DNA from: Gymnodinialimonas sp. 202GB13-11
GTDB lineage: Bacteria; Pseudomonadota; Alphaproteobacteria; Rhodobacterales; Rhodobacteraceae
Assembly (NCBI RefSeq): GCF_040932485.1
Contig: NZ_JBFRBH010000001.1
Coordinates: forward strand, 2,046,001 to 2,110,000
DNA: 64,000 bases
Direction of reading: 5' to 3'
In this document: piece by piece, positions 1 through 8,761 of the stretch
Position numbering within the stretch: position 1 is the stretch's first letter
Layout of the letters: the number at the start of each line of letters is the position of its first letter
Program-made: the position numbers and the translations under genes
The notes under the pieces: generated by a model
What the model was told of the DNA's origin: nothing
The model's input: the letters and a program-made list of their open reading frames with translations, nothing else
Database searches by the model: none

Positions 1-224
1 CGATACATCTCCAGCGAATAGCGCTGCATGTTCAGCACTGCCCAAGAGGTCGAGAAGTTCGGGCAGTTCCCCGCCGCGTGCCAGGTCGAGCCTGCCGTCA
101 GCTCGTTCTTCTCCAAGAGCACGCAATCGGTCCAACCGGCTTGCGCCAGATGGTAAAGCGCCGAGGTCCCGACGGCCCCTCCCCCGATGATAACGACGCG
201 TGCGGTGCTTGGCAGATCAGCCAT
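1..224 (-). CDS. FAD-dependent oxidoreductase, N-terminus only (runs off the left edge)
   Basis: The first ~74 residues are visible. The protein starts MADLPSTARVV and has the dinucleotide-binding motif GGGAVG followed by an acidic residue at the end of beta-2 (LLEK), then a GSTWHAAGNCPNFSTSW stretch. That stretch is typical of the DAO-fold half of dimethylglycine/sarcosine dehydrogenase-like proteins, which often carry a C-terminal GcvT domain. Such enzymes oxidatively demethylate N-methylated glycines derived from betaine. The start at 224 is the ATG just before the GGG motif, with a purine-rich tract upstream. The gene diverges from the LysR gene at 485. Only the FAD-binding start is present, so the substrate cannot be read. 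Confidence 0.85.
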   Translation of the reverse strand, partial: MADLPSTARVVIIGGGAVGTSALYHLAQAGWTDCVLLEKNELTAGSTWHAAGNCPNFSTSWAVLNMQRYSLEMY

Positions 225-394
225 GTTTCTCTCCCCTTGCGGGCGCTGCCATCCCGGCGCGCCTCCTGATTGTCTCGCGCGAAAGTATCGTATCGGAAAC
301 TCCGCAGTTCAATTCGCAATCAGCATCTGTTTTAATCGGACAAACCGATTAGACCACATCCCGCTCGCCCGCCGTCTTCCTTGTTTCAAAAATA

Positions 395-464
395 CCTCGG
401 GGGAGTCGCTTCAGCGACGGGGGTGGAACCCCCAAACGGGGTGGGTGGGCGGGCCCACCCACCC
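395..464 (+). repeat. Modular G-rich hairpin repeat, copy 1
   Basis: Three consecutive inverted repeats sit in the 225-484 intergenic region. The first is GTCGC-TTCA-GCGAC (405-418). The second is five G, a five-base loop and five C (419-433). The third is a 12-bp arm GGGTGGGTGGGC with a 2-nt loop and its complement (439-464). The order and the leading CCTC(C)GGGG block match the copy at 10638-10708, so this is a dispersed element rather than a gene-specific terminator. The remainder of 225-484 should hold the divergent promoters of the FAD oxidoreductase and the LysR gene; I cannot place them. Confidence 0.65.
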
Positions 465-484
465 GGCAAAAGGCGACACGGCCC

Positions 485-1342
485 ATGCAGATCGAACAGG
501 TCCAGACCTTCCTAGACCTCCTTGAAACACGGAGCTTCAATCGCACCGCCGACCGCCTCGACGTCACACAATCCACGATCTCGGGCCGTGTGAAAGCGCT
601 CGAAAAAGCCCTTGGAGAGCGGCTTTTTGAGCGATCCCGCTCCGGCACACAGCCAACGACCGCGGCCCTTCGGTTCGAAACCCACGCCCGTGTTCTGCGC
701 CGGGCCTGGGCCGACGCGCAGGCCGACGTCAAACCCTACGGCGCAGCCGTGATGCTCCGCATCGGCATTCAGCACGATCTTCTCGATAACCACGTGGCCG
801 ATTGGCTGACCGCACTACGGTCTGCCCTGCCGGATTGCGGCTTCTATGTTGATGGCGACTACTCCCGGCAGATGTGCCGCGACCTTGAAAACGGCGCCCT
901 TGACCTCGGCGTCGTCTTCACGCCGCGCCCCTCGCCAGATCTGTATTTCGAGTCGATGGGTGAGATCCCATATCGCATGGTCTCGCTTACCGCAGACACG
1001 CTCGCTCAAGTCAAACCAACCGAATACATCCTGCCCAACTACGCCCCGGCCTTTGCGCAAACCCATGCAACACTCTTGCCGGGCCTCAGCGAAGGCACGA
1101 TTAGCTCTGGCCAGGCCGCTGCCGTTCGCGGTCTGTTGATCGCTTTACAAGGCACCACCTACCTGCCTGCCGAGATGGCCGATGCCCTAATCGCCGATGG
1201 CACCGCGCAGGCGGTTGAAGACGCCCCCATCATCGCACAGCCAGTTTTCACCGCCATGCACCTGCGCAACCGCCACCGCGCGGGGTATCGTCGTATGGCC
1301 AAGGTTCTGCGCGGGCGAATGGCCTTAACCGGCCGCCGCTGA
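485..1342 (+). CDS. LysR-family transcriptional regulator
   Basis: 285 residues, the normal LysR length. The N-terminal winged helix-turn-helix lies at roughly residues 1-60, with the typical SFNRTADRLDVTQSTISGRV recognition helix followed by the linker helix (KALEKALGERLFERS). The rest is the periplasmic-binding-protein-like effector domain. The gene starts just after the hairpin repeat and diverges from the FAD oxidoreductase at 1-224, so regulation of that gene is the natural guess. The ligand is not recognisable. Confidence 0.9.
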   Translation: MQIEQVQTFLDLLETRSFNRTADRLDVTQSTISGRVKALEKALGERLFERSRSGTQPTTAALRFETHARVLRRAWADAQADVKPYGAAVMLRIGIQHDLLDNHVADWLTALRSALPDCGFYVDGDYSRQMCRDLENGALDLGVVFTPRPSPDLYFESMGEIPYRMVSLTADTLAQVKPTEYILPNYAPAFAQTHATLLPGLSEGTISSGQAAAVRGLLIALQGTTYLPAEMADALIADGTAQAVEDAPIIAQPVFTAMHLRNRHRAGYRRMAKVLRGRMALTGRR

Positions 1343-1351
1343 CACGCGCAC

Positions 1352-1924
1352 TCAGTAAAGGCCGATCTCACGCACCATCAACTCCGCCTCGTGGTCGCGT
1401 CCGTACGCCACTAGTCCTATGCTGATCACCTGATCCGGAGTGAAACGCGGCGCCATTCCGGCGTGGGAGGGCGTAAACTCCGCAAAAGGCAGCGAGATCT
1501 CAGTCCAATCCGCTCCGGCGGTGAACGACGCACGGTAGGAATGCCAAACCCGCGTCAGCCCCGTGATACGCAAAAACACGTAGTACGTCTCGCCGTTGCC
1601 CCGCACCGTAAGGCGCAGGCCCTCTGTCTGCTCCGGCCAGCCGCCCTCAAACCGTCGTCGCACCTGAATGAAGCCACCATTGTTCGCGGTGCTCACCTGC
1701 CCGCGCAGTGCTATAGCCCCGTCTTCCAGCACCGCCCCTCCTTCGGAGACGCCGCCCATCACACCGTCGGCGACGTAATCCCAACGCGAGTCTGCGCCCG
1801 CATCAAACGCGTCCCAAACCTGTGCCATCGCCTGCCCCATCCCAAATACACTCCACAGTGCCAAGCCAAACAGGCCCGCGCGGAAAGCCTTCCTTGTCGC
1901 TAAAGTCCACTCCATAATCGTCAA
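1352..1924 (-). CDS. CIA30 family protein with signal peptide
   Basis: 190 residues. The hydrophobic N-terminus (GLFGLALWSVFGMGQAMA, then QV) looks like a Sec signal peptide cleaved after AMA; an internal Met at residue 4 is an alternative start. The mature part matches the CIA30 (complex I intermediate-associated 30) family: a D-rich WDYVADGVMGGVS segment, then alternating beta strands including NNGGFIQVRRRF, as expected of a galactose-binding-like jelly roll. Bacterial members have no settled role; involvement in complex I assembly is by homology only. It converges with the LysR gene, leaving 9 bases between them. Confidence 0.8.
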   Translation of the reverse strand: MTIMEWTLATRKAFRAGLFGLALWSVFGMGQAMAQVWDAFDAGADSRWDYVADGVMGGVSEGGAVLEDGAIALRGQVSTANNGGFIQVRRRFEGGWPEQTEGLRLTVRGNGETYYVFLRITGLTRVWHSYRASFTAGADWTEISLPFAEFTPSHAGMAPRFTPDQVISIGLVAYGRDHEAELMVREIGLY

Positions 1925-2103
1925 GTTAGCTCACAACGGGTGACGACAAAGAAGAATGTCCGCGGTTAGTTTGTAGCTATAGAAGTCGCCGAAACACTTC
2001 TAGAAATGTAGAAATATTCTTCTGCGCTTATCGTTGATTTCGTTGAAGAAAATCGCCCCAACCCCGTTTGATCACGCGTGATCAACATTGAGACCCAACA
2101 CGG

Positions 2104-3051
2104 TCAGCCGCGTGTTACGACAACCTCGTATCCCTCTTCCTCCGGCTCGTCGTCGACCAGTTCCATCGGAAATCCATCCGCCCGTACATCCAATCCCGTC
2201 GCCGCCTCCAGCAACTCAATCATCCGGTCGCTCTGCGCGGCCTCGCCCAGCACGCGCTGCCCGTCGGTCAACATCTCGATCATCTTCGGGCTGATCTCCA
2301 ACGGCACGTTATTGCGCTCAGCAATCGCCTGGAACAGCCCCACGTCTTTCTGGATCAAATCAAGAGTGAAGTTCACATCGCGAGAGCCCGAGAGGATCAA
2401 CTGGCTTTCCGTCTCATGCACAAAGGAGTTGCCGGACGAAACCGCTATCGCCTCGTACGTTGTCGCCAAATCTACCCCCGCCGCCCGCATCACGGTCAAC
2501 GCCTCGCACAGCATCAGCAGATGCCCCGTCGCCAGATAGTTGGTCATCACCTTCAGGGTCGATGCCGCGCCCAAAGGCCCCGTGTGCAGCACACGCCGCC
2601 CCATCTTCGTCAGCAGCGGGAACACCTGATCAAAGACGGACCGCTCCCCACTCATGTAAATCGAGATATTGCCTGTATCCGCCCTGTGGCACCCGCCAGA
2701 AACAGGGCATTCTGCTACTGCACCGCCGCGCGCCTCAACAAGTGGCGCGATACGCAGGATCTCTGCAGCATCGGTCGTGGACATCTCCATCCAGATCTTG
2801 CCAGCTGTAACCTCGGGCAACATCGCGTCAACTACCGCGGCACTCGCAGCAGGCGATGGCAGGCATGTGATAACCACGTCGCAGTCGCGCATCATCGCGG
2901 CAGGATCAGCGCCCGCAACAGCCCCCCGCGCCACGAACCCCTCAACCAAATCCGCATCAAGATCGTGGACCCGCAAATATACGCCGTTGCGCAACAGCGA
3001 GCCCGCCAGTTTACCACCGACGGAGCCCAAACCGATAAACCCTACCTGCAT
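2104..3051 (-). CDS. NAD(P)-dependent oxidoreductase, 3-hydroxyisobutyrate dehydrogenase family
   Basis: 315 residues. An N-terminal Rossmann fold carries GxGxxG (FIGLGSVGGKLA, residues 5-16). This is followed by the TCLPSP segment (61-66), the substrate-binding PVSGG motif, the catalytic-lysine region (GAASTLKVMTNYL) and an all-helical C-terminal domain, the standard beta-hydroxyacid dehydrogenase layout. It oxidises or reduces a small beta-hydroxyacid in the cytoplasm; the exact substrate is not readable. A purine-rich ribosome-binding site (AGGAAGGG) precedes the ATG. It lies downstream of the methyltransferase and hypothetical pair on the same strand, with a 75-base gap, and may share their transcript. 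Confidence 0.85.
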   Translation of the reverse strand: MQVGFIGLGSVGGKLAGSLLRNGVYLRVHDLDADLVEGFVARGAVAGADPAAMMRDCDVVITCLPSPAASAAVVDAMLPEVTAGKIWMEMSTTDAAEILRIAPLVEARGGAVAECPVSGGCHRADTGNISIYMSGERSVFDQVFPLLTKMGRRVLHTGPLGAASTLKVMTNYLATGHLLMLCEALTVMRAAGVDLATTYEAIAVSSGNSFVHETESQLILSGSRDVNFTLDLIQKDVGLFQAIAERNNVPLEISPKMIEMLTDGQRVLGEAAQSDRMIELLEAATGLDVRADGFPMELVDDEPEEEGYEVVVTRG

Positions 3052-3126
3052 ATGCCTGTCCCTTCCTGTGCGCCGCCACGCTCCCCCAGCACGCCGTACG
3101 CCCGCCCGCCTGTTTCCGACATCCCG

Positions 3127-3855
3127 TCAGCCAACGGAACCGCCAAGCGCCTCCAACTCCGCGACAAAGCGGCGATGTGCTGGTCCACCATGGGCCAAAA
3201 GCTTAACCTCGATCACGTGTTCGGGGTCTTCCTGCACCACGGACAAGAGAAGCGCGGGCTGACCATTCGGGGGCCAATAGCCCACAGCGCAATCGGCCTC
3301 GTACGCGATGGTCGCAACCTCGGACCATTCATCCTCTTCAGCAATCTCGTCATAGACGTCGTCCGGGATTGCCACCTGCAAAGGCCCACGCCCCCGTTGC
3401 GCGGTGATTTGGCGGGCCAGAGCATCGGTGAGGCGCATGACCTCGGTATCGATTGTTTCATAATCGAGGGAGAGTGACCGGGGCGGAAAGGTCAGAGCCA
3501 GGGGCAGATCGAAGGCGAAAAGCTGATCCTCCGCCGCGTGCGAAGGCGCGGAGGGGGGCTGGCTCGTCCAACCATGCCGCCATTCATCCCATTTGTCCTG
3601 AAGCCGCTCCCACAAGCTCGGGCGCAGGACGCGGTCCACGTCAAATGCGATCCCCTTGGCCTTTAGATCTGCAGCAAACGCACGCGCTTCAGCCATAGAA
3701 CGCTCCGCCTGCCGTTCCATTGCGCTGGCAGCCGCGTCCTGCCGCGCGCCCGATAAGGCAGAAAGCTCCGCGACCGTTTCCGCCTGCAACAGATCGGCAA
3801 GGTCCGGAACCGTGCCGCCGTGCGGATGGTTCCACAGCTCATCACAAACCCTCAC
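3127..3855 (-). CDS. Conserved-looking hypothetical protein
   Basis: 242 residues, cytoplasmic, no signal peptide or membrane segment. I do not recognise a domain. An Ala/Glu-rich helical N-terminal half (about residues 25-75) is followed by a Trp-rich segment and an acidic mixed alpha/beta C-terminal half. The start is a GTG whose last bases overlap the TGA of the upstream methyltransferase gene (GTGA overlap), a strong sign of translational coupling. The pair is therefore expected to act in one process. The function is unknown. Confidence 0.7.
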   Translation of the reverse strand: MRVCDELWNHPHGGTVPDLADLLQAETVAELSALSGARQDAAASAMERQAERSMAEARAFAADLKAKGIAFDVDRVLRPSLWERLQDKWDEWRHGWTSQPPSAPSHAAEDQLFAFDLPLALTFPPRSLSLDYETIDTEVMRLTDALARQITAQRGRGPLQVAIPDDVYDEIAEEDEWSEVATIAYEADCAVGYWPPNGQPALLLSVVQEDPEHVIEVKLLAHGGPAHRRFVAELEALGGSVG

Positions 3856-4472
3856 GTCAAAACCTCACAGACGTGCACAGCGTTCATGACCTCTGGCGCA
3901 CCCACCGGGATCGTATGGAAAACTGGCGTGCGAAAAATCTCGCGCCAAAGACCATCAGCCTCGTAGCGAGCAATAGCCTCTAGATAAGCAGGCTCCTGCC
4001 CTGCATCGTGACGCATGGAGTAGATCAGGAAGCCGCCCTTCTTTGTGACCCGAACAAGGTCCTCGAATGCGTTGGGCGGGGCATGGCCGGGCGTGATCGT
4101 GCCCGCCGTCAGTGTCGCCGCAAACTTGTCATCCGCAAAAGGCAACGAGCCGCCAAGGGCCGCTTCGACAAGATCGTCATAGAGGCCCTTGCCCCGCGCC
4201 ACGCCCAACATGCCCGGCGACAGATCCAGGCCAGTAAAGCCGCGATATCCCAGCAGATGCAACGGCTCCACTTGAAGCCCTCCACCGCAGCCAGCATCAA
4301 GAAGTGGTGTCGCAGAACGCGGAACGTACGAGGCGACTGCCGCTGCCATAATCCACGGCAAGCGGTAGCCGCCTGACATCAACTCCGTCTCATAAGCATC
4401 TGCCCATGCGTTATATTTCGCCTTCGCCGCTTCGGGCGTTGTTGCGTCATAGGCGTTGTCGAGCTCGGTCAT
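3852..4472 (-). CDS. Class I SAM-dependent methyltransferase
   Basis: 206 residues. Motif I is clear (LLDAGCGGG, around residues 56-64), followed by motif II (GLDLSPGML) and motif III around ATLTAGTITPGHAP; the N-terminal helices include YNAWADAYE, common in small-molecule methyltransferases. It transfers a methyl group from S-adenosylmethionine to an unknown acceptor in the cytosol. The stop overlaps the GTG of the next gene by four bases. The start at 4472 faces the divergent BCCT transporter across a 266-base region. Confidence 0.85.
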   Translation of the reverse strand: MTELDNAYDATTPEAAKAKYNAWADAYETELMSGGYRLPWIMAAAVASYVPRSATPLLDAGCGGGLQVEPLHLLGYRGFTGLDLSPGMLGVARGKGLYDDLVEAALGGSLPFADDKFAATLTAGTITPGHAPPNAFEDLVRVTKKGGFLIYSMRHDAGQEPAYLEAIARYEADGLWREIFRTPVFHTIPVGAPEVMNAVHVCEVLT

Positions 4473-4738
4473 CTGTCCCCCGGTGTCCGGTGCGTGAAAC
4501 GACGATCACGCGCCCAATGGTGTGCGGTCAAGCAGCGTCTGGTGGATTTGGACTCATCAAAATCAACCCCTGGGCGAAAGAAATTACTTTGGGAATGAAA
4601 AGAATCGCGATTAGCCTTTTCGCCACAGACCAATAAACCCCGCGAAAAGCGGGTCAGAGGGCCGCCTAGGGCTTGCGACCAGCAAGTAAGGGACTGGCGG
4701 CACACTGCCATAAAGCGCGCTAGGACGAGGAGACCTGC

Positions 4739-6418
4739 ATGGCTATCGAACCCCCACTTACAGATCTACCGATCAAAACCGCAGAGAGCGGCTTTTATCG
4801 GGGATTTAGTGTCAACGTTGCAGTTGTAAGTAAAATCATCATCTCTGTCCTGGTGGTGTGGTGTATCTTCTGGCCGATCCAGGCCGGGAATGTCCTGGGC
4901 GACTGGAACGGAGCGATCCTTTCCGCCTTCGCCGGTTGGTACATCTGGGTCGTTGCAGCCTTCATCATTGTCTGTCTTGGCTTGGCAATTTGGCCCACAG
5001 CCGGGCGCATGACGCTTGGCCTTCCAGGAGAAAAGCCCGAATTCTCAAACTTCTCATGGTTCTCGATGATGTTCGGTGCCGGTATCGGCGTCGGTATGTT
5101 GACATGGGCCGTGGCGGAACCCGTCGCGCACTTCCAGAACAACCCGTCGGTCATCACGGGTGAAACGACCGCGCTGGATGCCAACAATGTGCGCACGGCC
5201 TACGTCTGGTCGTTCCTGCACTGGGGTCTGGGCGCGTGGGCGTGTTACGCTGTTGCTGGCCTTGCCCTTGCATTCTTTAGCTATCGCCGTGGTCTTCCGC
5301 TCACCATCCGGTCGTCGCTGACACCGCTTTTCGGCAAGTCGCTATCGGGCGTTTTGGGTCACATCATCGACATCGTTGCTGTGGTTGCGACCATCCTTGG
5401 TGTCGCGCAAACGCTCGGCTTTGGGGTGGAGCAGTTCGTGGCCGGCCTGAACCGGATCGGTATTGGTGGCCTCGTGCTTGAGGATGGCTCAGCGACAACG
5501 CTCGGTATCATCGTGGCATTGGCCGTGATCATGGGGGCTTCGACGCTGTCGGCGCTGTCCGGTGTGGGCAAAGGCATCAAATGGCTGTCGAACATCAACA
5601 TGGTGCTGTCGATTGTCCTGCTAGGCTTCTTCATCATCTTTGGTGCGACGTTCTTCGGGGCCTCGGCCTTCTTCGTGGGTATCTTCGACTACCTGCGCGA
5701 ACTGCCGTTCTTGAGCTTCAACGTCTATTCGTCCGACGGGGTTGAAGGGTCTGAGTCCTTCCTGCTGACGCAATGGCAGGGCTGGTGGCCAGTTTTCTAC
5801 TGGGCATGGTGGATCGCGTTCGCACCCTTCGTGGGACTGTTCCTTGCACGCATCTCCAAGGGTCGTTCGATCCGTGAGTTCGTCCTGGGCGCCATGATCG
5901 TGCCGTCGCTGATGTGCTTTGTCTGGTTCTCCTGGGCCGGTGGCACCGCCATCGATCTGGAGCTGAACGGCGACGCCAACGGTGTGATCCTGGATGCGGC
6001 CAATGGTGACAAGATCTTCGCCATGACCGAGTTCATGCTCGCGCCCATCGCGCAGGCTCTCGCCTGGGGTATGGCGGTGCTGATCGTGGTCTTGCTGATG
6101 ACGTTCCTTGTGACGTCGGCTGACTCCGCCGTTCTGATCGTGAACACGATCAACGCGGCCGGTGACGAAGGCCCCAAAGCACGTCCGCACATCCTGTTCT
6201 GGGGTGGAGCGCTGGCCCTTGTGGTTGGCGGCTTGCTGATCTCGGGCGGCACAGGCGCGATCCAGACCGCCATGGTCATCGGGGCGCTGCCATTCTCGGC
6301 CGTGATGGCCCTGATGTGCATCGCGCTGATCAAGGCCATCTTCAACGATGGTAGGCGTGAAGCGGCGGGCGTGGCCACCACCCATGATGAGGTGCCTTCG
6401 GCAACACCTGCTGAATAA
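4739..6418 (+). CDS. BCCT-family transporter (betaine/choline/carnitine type)
   Basis: 559 residues, about 12 predicted membrane helices. BCCT hallmarks are visible: the glycine-rich FGAGIGVGMLTWAVAEP unwound-helix segment (about residues 112-128), and the aromatic substrate box in WWPVFYWAWWIAFAPFVG followed by the GRSIREFV signature. It imports a quaternary ammonium or sulfonium compatible solute across the inner membrane, driven by Na+ or H+; the exact substrate (betaine, choline, DMSP) cannot be assigned. The ATG has a good GAGGAG-type ribosome-binding site. It diverges from the methyltransferase and ends at a clear intrinsic terminator. Start and end match a full-length family member. 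Confidence 0.92.
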   Translation: MAIEPPLTDLPIKTAESGFYRGFSVNVAVVSKIIISVLVVWCIFWPIQAGNVLGDWNGAILSAFAGWYIWVVAAFIIVCLGLAIWPTAGRMTLGLPGEKPEFSNFSWFSMMFGAGIGVGMLTWAVAEPVAHFQNNPSVITGETTALDANNVRTAYVWSFLHWGLGAWACYAVAGLALAFFSYRRGLPLTIRSSLTPLFGKSLSGVLGHIIDIVAVVATILGVAQTLGFGVEQFVAGLNRIGIGGLVLEDGSATTLGIIVALAVIMGASTLSALSGVGKGIKWLSNINMVLSIVLLGFFIIFGATFFGASAFFVGIFDYLRELPFLSFNVYSSDGVEGSESFLLTQWQGWWPVFYWAWWIAFAPFVGLFLARISKGRSIREFVLGAMIVPSLMCFVWFSWAGGTAIDLELNGDANGVILDAANGDKIFAMTEFMLAPIAQALAWGMAVLIVVLLMTFLVTSADSAVLIVNTINAAGDEGPKARPHILFWGGALALVVGGLLISGGTGAIQTAMVIGALPFSAVMALMCIALIKAIFNDGRREAAGVATTHDEVPSATPAE

Positions 6419-6439
6419 GGCTACTGACTGACCAACAGA

Positions 6440-6473
6440 AACGGGCCGCCATTAGGCGGCCCGTTTTCGTTTT
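6440..6473 (+). terminator. Intrinsic terminator of the BCCT gene
   Basis: An 11-bp perfect stem (AACGGGCCGCC) with loop ATTA and its complement, followed by TTCGTTTTG, starts 22 bases after the BCCT stop codon. GC-rich stem plus T-rich tail is the classical rho-independent form. Confidence 0.9.
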
Positions 6474-6685
6474 GATGAACAAATGTGCCGGACACCTCCC
6501 GCAAGCTTTGGAGCGACAATCGCGCGGTGTCAGTGGGAACCATTCCATATTGAAGCCCATTAGCACTCGCTTCCGGTTTTCCTTACCTTCTGCCATGCTT
6601 GATCCGTGAGGACCTCGGCATAAGGTATTGAACATCGTTCACGAAGCGATCACCGAGCCACATTGAGGACGAGGAAGGATAGCCT

Positions 6686-8176
6686 ATGGCCCAAACAGGA
6701 ACGCTTTCCCGCCGCGCCTTGCTGTTGGGCGCAGGCGCAGCAGGCGGATATTTCGCAGGTCGCGCTTGGGCGCCAGGCCTCAGCCAGCTTGAGGGCGTGA
6801 ACCGCATCGGCAGCACGCCTGAAGGATTGTTCCTCAACGACGCATCTGAGCTTCAAGCTACGCCGATCCACATCCACCGCCGCCCCACGGGCCACGACGA
6901 TGCCCTTGTTGAAGCATTCCGAAGCGAACTTCGCGCCGCCCAAGCCGAGGGGCGCCCGGTCTGCGTCTCCGCCGCGCGCCACTCCATGGGCGGGCAGAGC
7001 ATCCCCCGTGACGGCCATGCCATCACCGTCGACAATGCATGGTTAGAGCCCGACACTGCCAACGGCACTTACCGCGTGAACGGCGGTGCGCGCTGGCGCG
7101 ACGTGATCGCGGCCCTCGACCCGATCGGCTTCTCCCCCGCCGTCATGCAGTCCAACCACGACTTCGGCGTCGCCGCGACCTTCTCCGTCGGCGCCCACGG
7201 CTGGCCCGTGCCCTATGGGCCCATGGGCGCGACCGTCCGCAACATCCGCATGGTCCTGCCCTCGGGCGAGCTTGTCACCGCTTCGCGTACGGAAAACTCC
7301 CAACTCTTCCAGATGGCAATGGGTGGCTACGGGTTGACGGGCCTCATCGTCGATATGGAAGTCGAAATGGTCCCCAACCAGCGCCTCGCGCCCGCGTTTG
7401 AGACCATGGCCGCCACTGACTTCCCCGCAGCCTTCCAAGCTGCCGTCGACGACCCGACCAAACCCATGGCCTATGGGCGCCTGAACGTCACCCGCGACAC
7501 CCTCTTCGAAGAAGCGCTGCTGGTCACCTATTCCCCCACCGAGGACCAATCCGACATCCCCGCCGCCACCGAATCCGGCTGGATGTCCTACGCCGCCTCC
7601 TACCTCTACCGTGGCCAGGTCGGCCGCGAGGGCATGAAAGATTGGCGCTGGTGGGTCGAGACGTCACTTGGTCCGCGCTTCGCCGGCGAAAGCACTCGCA
7701 ACAGCCTGATGAACGAACCCATCGTCACCCTCGATGACCGCGACTCGACCCGAGTCGACATCCTGCACGAGTATTTTGTCCCGTTCGACGCCTTCGACGG
7801 CTTCCTTCAGGCCTGCCGCGACGTGATCCCCGACGCCTTCGTCGAATTCCTCAACGTCACGCTTCGCTTTGTGGACGCCGATACCGACAGCTTCCTGCCT
7901 CACTCCCCCACCCCGACGATCGCCGCCGTCATGTCCTTCACCCAAGAACTGACCGCGCGCGCCGAGGCCGACCACCAGCGCATGACGCAAGCCCTGATCG
8001 AACGCATCATCGCAATCGGCGGGCGCTACTACTTGCCTTACCGCCCCCATGCGACCCTCGATCAATTCACCCGAGCCTATCCCCGCGCGGCAGACCTCGC
8101 CTCGCTCAAGCGCGAAATCGACCCGACGCTTACCCTCCGCAACAATCTGTGGGACAGCTACATGGCCAACCTCTGA
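6686..8176 (+). CDS. Secreted FAD-linked oxidase (Tat signal, PCMH-type FAD domain)
   Basis: 496 residues. The N-terminus has a twin-arginine motif (SRRALLLGAGAAGG), predicting Tat export. The FAD-binding domain of the VAO/PCMH class covers roughly residues 50-230, with the SAARHSMGGQS flavin loop and the SVGAHGW segment. The C-terminal part (YLPYRPHAT ... NLWDSYM) is like aldonolactone oxidase or DHCR24-type proteins. It oxidises an unknown small alcohol or lactone in the periplasm. Two genes follow: a small membrane protein and an exported protein at 8354-9807 that overlap by ATGA. The three may form one unit, although the 177-base gap after this gene leaves room for a separate promoter. 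Confidence 0.85.
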   Translation: MAQTGTLSRRALLLGAGAAGGYFAGRAWAPGLSQLEGVNRIGSTPEGLFLNDASELQATPIHIHRRPTGHDDALVEAFRSELRAAQAEGRPVCVSAARHSMGGQSIPRDGHAITVDNAWLEPDTANGTYRVNGGARWRDVIAALDPIGFSPAVMQSNHDFGVAATFSVGAHGWPVPYGPMGATVRNIRMVLPSGELVTASRTENSQLFQMAMGGYGLTGLIVDMEVEMVPNQRLAPAFETMAATDFPAAFQAAVDDPTKPMAYGRLNVTRDTLFEEALLVTYSPTEDQSDIPAATESGWMSYAASYLYRGQVGREGMKDWRWWVETSLGPRFAGESTRNSLMNEPIVTLDDRDSTRVDILHEYFVPFDAFDGFLQACRDVIPDAFVEFLNVTLRFVDADTDSFLPHSPTPTIAAVMSFTQELTARAEADHQRMTQALIERIIAIGGRYYLPYRPHATLDQFTRAYPRAADLASLKREIDPTLTLRNNLWDSYMANL

Positions 8177-8353
8177 CTAACGCCACTCAAAAGACGCCCT
8201 GTCTCCCAAGATCCAGAAATATCTCCGGTCGAAGGCGATGCTTCTCATGCGCGAAAGGCCGGCGCAAACCGGACAACGAGGCAAAAGACTTGCGGCGCAA
8301 GCCACTCCTTGAGATCACGCCACACCAGGCCCCAAACGCAAAGACCCGAACCC

Positions 8354-8761
8354 ATGTCCCTGATCCGTCGCCTCTGCCTCATCTACGCTGTCGTCCTCCT
8401 TGCCGTGGCTGCGATCAACTACATCCCCGGGCTCACCGATGATGAAGGTCTCGCCTTCGGCATCTTCGCTCTCGACCCGTTCGACGACGCGCTCCACCTC
8501 GCCTCCGCCATCTGGGCGTTCCTCGCCGGCCTGATCTCAAACCGCTCCGCCCGGACGTTCCTTTTGATCTTTGGCGCGGCCTACCTCGCCGATGGCATCT
8601 TCGGCATCTTCACCGGCTGGGGCTTCCTCGATTTCGCGATCTTCACGAATGAGAGCCTCGGGCCTGAATTCACCTTCCTGCGCGTCGCGGCCAACGCACC
8701 GCATATCGGTCTGGGCGCCATTGCGCTTGGGGCTGGCCTCATAGCAGGCCGCCAGACATGA
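8354..8761 (+). CDS. Small integral membrane protein, DUF4383-like
   Basis: 135 residues with four predicted membrane helices: an N-terminal anchor (LIYAVVLLAVAAINYI), then HLASAIWAFLAGLIS, FLLIFGAAYLADGIFGIFT and a last helix near residues 110-130. The conserved DALHLASA and NAPHIGLG segments resemble DUF4383. I chose the ATG at 8354 rather than the in-frame start at 8309, because the extra 15 residues are Arg/Gln-rich and not membrane-like. The stop overlaps the next ATG (ATGA), so the two genes are translationally coupled. No known function. Confidence 0.75.
   Translation: MSLIRRLCLIYAVVLLAVAAINYIPGLTDDEGLAFGIFALDPFDDALHLASAIWAFLAGLISNRSARTFLLIFGAAYLADGIFGIFTGWGFLDFAIFTNESLGPEFTFLRVAANAPHIGLGAIALGAGLIAGRQT

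Noticed and set aside
2416-3477. 353-codon plus-strand frame across the dehydrogenase and hypothetical genes
   Set aside because: Basic, low-complexity shadow opposite two genes with clear motifs.
5621-6385. Long minus-strand open frames inside the BCCT gene
   Set aside because: Antisense shadows of a high-GC coding gene with His/Asp/Arg-biased, non-protein-like composition.
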